A DNA stretch of 64,000 nucleotides from Bryoerythrophyllum caledonicum. Taxonomy: Eukaryota; Streptophyta; Bryopsida; Pottiales; Pottiaceae. Shown in pieces: positions 58,738-64,000 of this stretch. Positions within the stretch are counted from its first letter, which is position 1. The number at the start of each line of letters is the position of its first letter. The position numbers and the translations under genes were made by a program. The notes under the pieces were generated by a model, which was not told where the DNA came from, made no database searches, and was given only the letters and a program-made list of their open reading frames with translations. The stretch covers positions 9,875,519 through 9,939,518 of the forward strand of contig OZ020521.1 of assembly GCA_963971425.1 (NCBI GenBank). The letters are read 5' to 3'.

Positions 58738-59379
58738 CACTCCAGCGCCCGAGTGCGCACTCACGAGCTTCATCTTACTACAGCTTCCACAATGCAAGCT
58801 GCCGGGGAGTAGAATCTGCGCTGATTGGAGATACGATCTGAGAAGAGTCTGGTGCAAGATCTGGGTGTGGACGTGATGATCGTTGGACTGTTGATGAAGA
58901 GCTCACTGGAAGCCTGCTTGTGAGTTTCTGTTGGAGGTGGACTCTACACACAGGTGTGATGTGCAGGAGGGAGCAAGAGCCGCCATCACTGACACGCCAG
59001 TTGTGGCCGTCCGCACATCATATGCCACGTTGCCGTGGGAAACCAGGTTGGGAATTGACATTCCTGGATTGATGCTTGTGAAGTGCACTGAGTGAGGAAA
59101 GATTCCCTCCCCATGATGCTGGACCAGCTCTACAGATTCTGTGACACAAATCAAACCAAAATACAGCCCTACAGATTCAACAGAATGAACCGCGTGCAGT
59201 TGACTTATTTGATTTCTTTAAGAATGAAGCAGCCCGGGTAGCAGAGCAGCTACCGCAAACAACCACCGCAGATAAATTTATTATACCAATGAATGGCTCA
59301 CAGCTGAGTTATTCCCAGACTGCCAGCAACAAATTTAAACATAGATCTAGCTACCACCTAACCACACCGAAAAGCCTCC

Positions 59380-59868
59380 TTATATGGCGAGCGCAGCAAC
59401 CGCTCCAGCGACCGCCGCAACGAACGCCATCGCGGCCGACAACGACGCAGCTCCACTGGTCACAGGAGACTCAGGTCCAGGGGCAGCTCCAGGTCCAGAC
59501 GCAACAGGGGTAGTGGCAGGTCCAGACGCAGCAGGGGTAGTAGGCATCGGTGGCGGTGCGGAGGCAGGGCACTGTGATGTGTCAACATTGACGCCGCAGT
59601 CACGGGGCAGCGAGTCCACCCTGGTCCCATTCACAGTCGGGGTCGCGTCCATCTGCGTCACCAGCTGACACAGACACATCGGGCTCGACCCGTTCACGAT
59701 TTTAAGCCCGTCGCAGCAGACCTGACTGGGGGCCGCGTCCGGGCCGTTCACGTACGCAAGGCACGGTTGCAAAGAAGATATCGCCATGGAACAGTCCATC
59801 TGGGCAGTCGCCCCGGCGACCAACATCGCCATTACAACCAACACAATGCAACCCATCCTGGGCGCCAT
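59380..59868 (-). CDS. GPI-anchored non-specific lipid-transfer protein (LTPG type)
   Basis: 162 residues. Residues 1-22 are a signal peptide (hydrophobic core VLVVMAMLVAGATAQ). The mature part holds the complete eight-cysteine motif in order: C, C (QPC), CC (QVCC), CxC (MCLC), C (RDC) and C (SQC), the alpha-helical disulfide fold that binds lipids. A proline/alanine/serine-rich stretch (~105-140) and a hydrophobic C-terminal segment (AMAFVAAVAGAVAALAI) after small residues are the expected GPI-anchor signal. LTPGs sit on the outer plasma membrane and export cuticle or suberin lipids. The reading frame is intact and single-exon as read. Many family members have an intron near the GPI signal; none is needed here. 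Family typical of land plants. Start at 59868; Met5 is an alternative. Confidence 0.9.
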   Translation of the reverse strand: MAPRMGCIVLVVMAMLVAGATAQMDCSMAISSLQPCLAYVNGPDAAPSQVCCDGLKIVNGSSPMCLCQLVTQMDATPTVNGTRVDSLPRDCGVNVDTSQCPASAPPPMPTTPAASGPATTPVASGPGAAPGPESPVTSGAASLSAAMAFVAAVAGAVAALAI

Positions 59869-60519
59869 TCTGGCTGTCTAGAAACAACTATACTAGCAAG
59901 CTTGCAGCAACAATACTAGACCGCGTGCTCCGCAGGCTCTAAGAGAGAGGTGATCTTCCGGAGACAAGAGCAGATTTGGAATCCGCTGATGTCGCGGGGG
60001 GGAAGCCGAGTGAAGGTCGAAACGCGTGGAGTTTGAATCATATTCAGCATTGTGCAAATCTGGCGAAATTTTGGGAACCAAAAATAGATTCTGAACCATA
60101 GTTTCAATAAAACACGTTTCTGTTCGTATCTGAACATACAGAAACGTTCGTTTCATTCCCTATTTGAAACGGGAAGTCGACTTAGGGTTTCCAGAGCCTT
60201 CGGGGTCCCGAACATCCTTCCTGCTATCGCTTCGTGCATCCTGTTACGCCGTCCTGTGAGTATCTTGTGCAGATACCGCTACGTTAAACTTTCTCCTACT
60301 CTTCTCGTCCTTTCTTTGAAGGAGCTGTCCACCAAAATAGCGCCAGGGTTTCGAATATCCTGTTTGAGCTGCATTGGCTCTGGTCCAACGTCAGAAGATT
60401 CATTTCCAAAGTGTGTTGATTTATATGTCAATAATACCCCCAGAAATCAGAAATCGCTCTTGCAGAATATTGCAATCAGGAAGACTCCAGGTTAACCGCA
60501 CTCACTGAAAACAGTATCA
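59869..60519. other. 5' flank of the lipid-transfer gene
   Basis: Presumed promoter and leader side of the minus-strand gene. It contains an inverted repeat partner at 60184-60229 (see 58564-58610). No ORF of note. Confidence 0.4.
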
Positions 60520-60789
60520 ACACTACACTAAATATTACATTTAGTGTACTAACACAAATAGTGTAAATACTCTAGTACACTAATTGCAAAGGAGTTGGCA
60601 AATAGTGTACTAATTGGAAAGAAGTTGACAAATCATTTTAGCCGTCCATGACATTCATGGTACTATCAATCAACTTTTTTGTGCCGATAAAAAAAAAATG
60701 AACAAAAAATATACCCCCAATCAACCACTTACCGGTGGCCATGCCTTAACTTAATGAAATCAAAAAACAAATAGGCACCTCCAAAAGAC

Positions 60790-61190
60790 TTCTTTTTTCA
60801 AATGATTACTTTTTCAAAATGATATTTTTCTCAAAAGGTAACTTTTTTAGATGTATACTTTTTCAACATGTTACTTAATAAGAAGGTTACTTTTTCTAAA
60901 GGTTATTTTTCAAAATGATACTTTTTCAAAAGGTTACTTTTTCATATGATAACTTTTCAAAAGCTTTTCAAAATGTCACTTTTTCAAAAATAATATTTTC
61001 CAAAGGTTACGTTTTCTAAATGTTATTTTTTCAAATGTTTTCTTTTTCAAAAGATTACTTTTTCAAAAATTTCCTTTTCCAAATGTTTTCTTTTTCAAAA
61101 ATTTCCGATTTTATTGTTTTTGTTTTTCAAATCTTTCCTTTTTCAAACGATCCCTTTTCAAATAGTTTTTCTAAAAAAAATTCTTATTCC
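60790..61190. repeat. degenerate minisatellite (ACTTTTTCAAAAGGTT-like)
   Basis: About 20 imperfect units of 17-20 bp, built on ACTTTTTCAAAA plus GGTT or TGAT. Confidence 0.75.
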
Positions 61191-61354
61191 TTTTGAACCT
61201 CAATTTTAAATTTTCCAATCTCCTTCTTGCAAATGTTTTTATTTTTATTTCTGGATTGCAAAATTCACTTTTCTTTTGTATCTATGTTATATTTTTCCAA
61301 AAAATTCTCTCCAAATTGTTGTTTTCTCTCAATTGTTGGTGTTTCTAAATTGTT

Positions 61355-62036
61355 GTTATTCGTTGGTTGGTTGTTTTGCTTGGTTGGTTTTTGGCTACCC
61401 GTTACATAGTGTCTACCCTCGAAAGGGGGAAGTAGTTCCAGCTTACTAATTCCCTGTCCGGTGGGAATGGTCCTAGTAGTGGAACAAACATACACTTTAT
61501 TCACGCCGGTCCCCTATTCGGGAACCGGCCTTCTTCTTCTTCTTCTTCTTCTTCTTCTTCTTCTTCTTCTTCTTCTTCTTCTTCTTCTTCTTCTTCTTCT
61601 TCTTCTTCTTCTTCTTCTTCTTCTTCTTCTTCTTCTTCTTCTTCTTCTTCTTCTTCTTCTTCTTCTTCTTCTTCTTCTTCTTCTTCTTCTTCTTCTTCTT
61701 CTTCTTCTTCTTTCCTTCTTCTTCTTCTTCTTCTTCTTCTTCTTCTTCTTCTTCCTTCTTCTTCTTCTTCTTCTTCTTCTTCTTCTTCTTCTTCTTCTTC
61801 TTCTTCTTCTTCTTTCTTCTTCTTCTTCTTCTTCTTCTTCTTCTTCTTCTTCTCTTCTTCTTCTTCTTCTTCTTCTTCTTCTTCTTCTTCTTCTTCTTCT
61901 TCTTCTTCTTCTTCTTCTTCTTCTTTTCTTCTTCTTCTTCTTCTTCTTCTTCTTCTTCTTCTTCTTCTTCTTCTTCTTCTTCTTCTTCTTCTTCTTCTTC
62001 TTCTTCTTCTTCTTCTTCTTCTTCTTCTTCTTCTTC
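61355..62036 (+). mobile_element. LINE 3' end with expanded TTC tail
   Basis: 61385-61530 matches the LINE 3' block at 56320-56470 (CATAGTGTCT, GAAGTAGTTCCA, TTATTCACGCCGGTCCCC). It continues directly into a TTC tract. It is flanked by TTCTAAATTGTT at 61343-61354 and 62037-62048, a likely 12-bp target duplication. Confidence 0.75.
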
Positions 62037-62040
62037 TTCT
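61531..62040. repeat. (TTC)n microsatellite, ~510 bp
   Basis: Almost pure TTC/CTT units with a few one-base interruptions (near 61711, 61755, 61813, 61852, 61925). It gives long poly-Leu, poly-Phe or poly-Ser ORFs on one strand and poly-Glu/Arg on the other, all artefacts. Confidence 0.98.
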
Positions 62041-62365
62041 AAATTGTTCTTTTTTCAAAGTTGTTGATTTCTCTGTGTTTGTTTTTTTTCTCCAAATTGT
62101 TGTTTTTCCAATTTTTCTCTACAAGTTTTTATTTTTTATCTTCTTCACTTGTGATAGTCCCAAATATACAAATAATTCTCTTCTACTTTTGATACACTAA
62201 ATGACCACGAGTGGAATTGTTTTTATTCCAATCCTTACTAGAATTCCCAAATAGTGTAGTAGTTGGCATTTAATATTGAATTCTGCCCACTACACTAATT
62301 GCGTAGTTTGCAATTAGTGTACATGTTTGCATTTAGTGTTTAGTACACTAAATGCAATATTTAAT

Positions 62366-63558
62366 GTACTCTTGCAGCACAAGAGAAAACATCTCAATAC
62401 TCAAGGTACTGTTGAATGTATGCGTTCATATGTTTCATTCAATGGATGAACGTTTGTTTTTCTCTCCACTATAATTATGTAAGAAGTGAATGTATTATTC
62501 TAAGTATCCTTGAGTGAACAAGTGAGTTAACAAGTTGTAAACGGTAGAAAACAACAAGTTATGGATTGTCAGACTTCGCAAAATTCTTTGCAATTACTCA
62601 GGCTATTCTGGTGGTTTCTTGCCCAGGGTGAACTGACCCCCTCGTTTCCCCTCGTGAGATGAAAGGGGCAGTTTCCCGTGGAATAAATCATCCCTCCTAG
62701 CCAGCCAGGTGGTGAAACCTCAGCCGGCTATCATACAACCCTTCCCTCCTCCCGGCATGTGCCCTGGCCCATGCGCTCCTCTTGGCCGTCGTGACACATT
62801 TTTCTATAAAATACCCGTGACGGATATTGCCGCGACACATTTCTGTACGAAGTTCCCGTTACGGGTATTGCCTCCTGTGAAGCTTGTGTGTGTAGGAGCA
62901 CATGCAGGGTTTGTTTATGTACCTCTCCAAGTGTTCTCAAATGCTATCTTTTGTGTCCATCTGACACTAATATTGAATATATGGTTTTCTTTCAAAGTTT
63001 CCCATTTTGCATAGATTGATCCTTTGAGCTCATCTTTGTGCCTAGGTATGTTGTCATTGAAAACTACGGTTTGAATTTTAATTTTTTCAAGTTTCTTGAG
63101 TGATACATTTGTTTCTTCAATAAGTGATTCATTATAGTTTAGTATATGAGACATATTGCAATCAATCCATTTAGTGTGACTTAGGGTTTTAATGGCACAA
63201 TTTTATGCTTTTTTTTAGGGATCCGAACAAGTAGTTGCTTCAATTTTTCCATTTACATAATGTTGTATTTGGTGGTTTTAATCATGAAGGCTATTGATAT
63301 TCTAGGATACTCTCTTTCATTCTTTCTAGTGTTGTGATTAGGTCTTGTACTGCTTAGAGAGGTTTGAAGATGTAAGATTCTTATTTCATTCCTACTTATG
63401 TGTAGTTTTTTCCAGACCGTAAGATGGGCTTTATTCGGCTAATTACTTGTAGTTCTCGACCAGGACTACGAGGAAGTCCCTTGTGCGGAAAAGCCATGAC
63501 ATTGCAAGGTTGAGAATTGTAGCTTGGGTCCGTGGAAGAGTTGGCGACACTTGAATAA
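62366..63558. other. spacer
   Basis: 62619-62680 resembles one end of the Mutator-type MITE. 62787-62870 has two ~42-bp near-repeats (GACACATTT...CCCGT...GGATATTGCC / GGGTATTGCC). The rest has no recognised content. Confidence 0.4.
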
Positions 63559-64000
63559 TCATCTTTGTCATCGCCATCGCATGGAGCTCACGACGCAAAC
63601 ACTTGGTTGTCCGCGGAAGGTAGAACGACATTGCAACATCAACTCCCGCCGTATGAATGCAAGAATTATAACGAAGCCGTTCAAGAGACAACCGAAGGAG
63701 TTTTGAAAAAATTCCAAACGTGGACGAAGGCGACGGAGGTGTTATGGGCACAGGTGGAGATGGCGGCCACCATTGACCGTAATGCGTGGAAAAAACCTTC
63801 TATTGACATAGCAATGGAGAAGAAATATGTCACTCACGTCGGGGCAAAGAAAGAAGGAGTTGGAGAATTGGATGCGGCATGCCTTGACGCACTACCGCAC
63901 CATCCCAATTTTGCCAACAAGGTTACGGAGTTGAAGTTGGGCCGTGGCGCGGACGAGTTGGAGATTGCGCAATCAAAGGATCTTCACGGCATTTTCAACC
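63559..64000 (+). CDS. partial ORF running off the window, retroelement-like
   Basis: After a TAA at 63556 this frame is open for 147 codons to the window end. It reads like a folded basic protein (LKKFQTWTKATEVLW, AWKKPSIDIAMEKKY, DALPHHPNFANKV). In the same frame, codons before the TAA also look coding, so the real start may be upstream in a broken gene. No family recognised; a gag-like ORF is my best guess. Confidence 0.4.

Larger units (their letters stand above)
60520..62365. mobile_element. transposon-like unit with TAGTGTA-rich ends
   Basis: The left end (60520-60640) and right end (62235-62365) are dense in TTTAGTGTA and TACACTAAATG words in both orientations. Comparable ends occur at 35025-35230 and 51640-51800. 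The phrase CCCCCAATC...CCACCTACCGG or CCACTTACCGG follows the left end both here and at 35140-35220. Subterminal motif repeats of this kind are typical of non-autonomous DNA transposons. The family is not assigned and the exact termini are uncertain. Confidence 0.5.

Noticed and set aside
59384-59668. Plus-strand Ala/Gly-rich ORF opposite the lipid-transfer gene
   Set aside because: Antisense shadow; the minus frame has signal peptide, eight-cysteine motif and GPI signal.
61461-62042. Long poly-Leu/poly-Phe ORF and its poly-Glu/Arg counterpart
   Set aside because: Produced entirely by the TTC microsatellite.

Overview
The window is nuclear DNA of a plant-lineage eukaryote, from a repeat-rich, gene-poor region. 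The evidence is GT-AG introns in most coding units, a GPI-anchored lipid-transfer protein gene (a family typical of land plants), an organellar-type EngA/Der double GTPase gene with telo-box motifs upstream, LINE and Mutator-like sequences, and one 200-base assembly gap. The sequence does not name a species; a bryophyte, lycophyte, fern or streptophyte alga would all fit.

Layout. 0-3 kb: a duplicated foldback repeat, a decayed SWIM-zinc-finger (Mutator-like) gene and an N gap. 4-9 kb: a ~355-bp tandem repeat runs into a 1,321-codon uninterrupted ORF that I read as a ParB-like plus degenerate DNA-methyltransferase protein (member A). 9-22 kb: repeats, a gag-like pseudogene with many in-frame stops, TTAA-bounded transposon-like elements and a coiled-coil remnant. 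22-28 kb: the intact EngA/Der GTPase gene (8 exons resolved), then an HSPA12-type Hsp70 pseudogene. 28-35 kb: two copies of a small two-exon gene of unknown function, a Mutator-type MITE with a perfect 9-bp target duplication, and many TTAA-bounded elements, three of them sharing TTAA boundaries. 36-38.4 kb: a retroelement-like remnant.

38.9-48.7 kb is the most unusual part. A two-exon Mutator-like SWIM gene (minus strand) and a ten-exon ParB-like/methyltransferase gene (plus strand, member B) point away from each other. The 1.7-kb space between them carries five copies of a GC-rich palindrome, CGTCGG-YR-CCGACG, spaced 178, 170, 176 and 353 bp. Each of the two genes is spoiled by a single in-frame stop. 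Both ParB/methyltransferase members have an eroded DPPY-type catalytic motif, so they look like non-catalytic or domesticated descendants of the ParB-methyltransferase fusions known from phages and bacteria.

49-64 kb: another retroelement remnant, a LINE with a second copy of its own family inserted in reverse (14-bp target duplication), more TTAA elements, a broken third copy of the small gene, the lipid-transfer gene, a transposon-like unit holding a LINE 3' end whose tail is a ~510-bp TTC tract, and an ORF running off the end. Functional genes most likely to be expressed: EngA/Der, the lipid-transfer protein, copies 1 and 2 of the small gene, and possibly member A.
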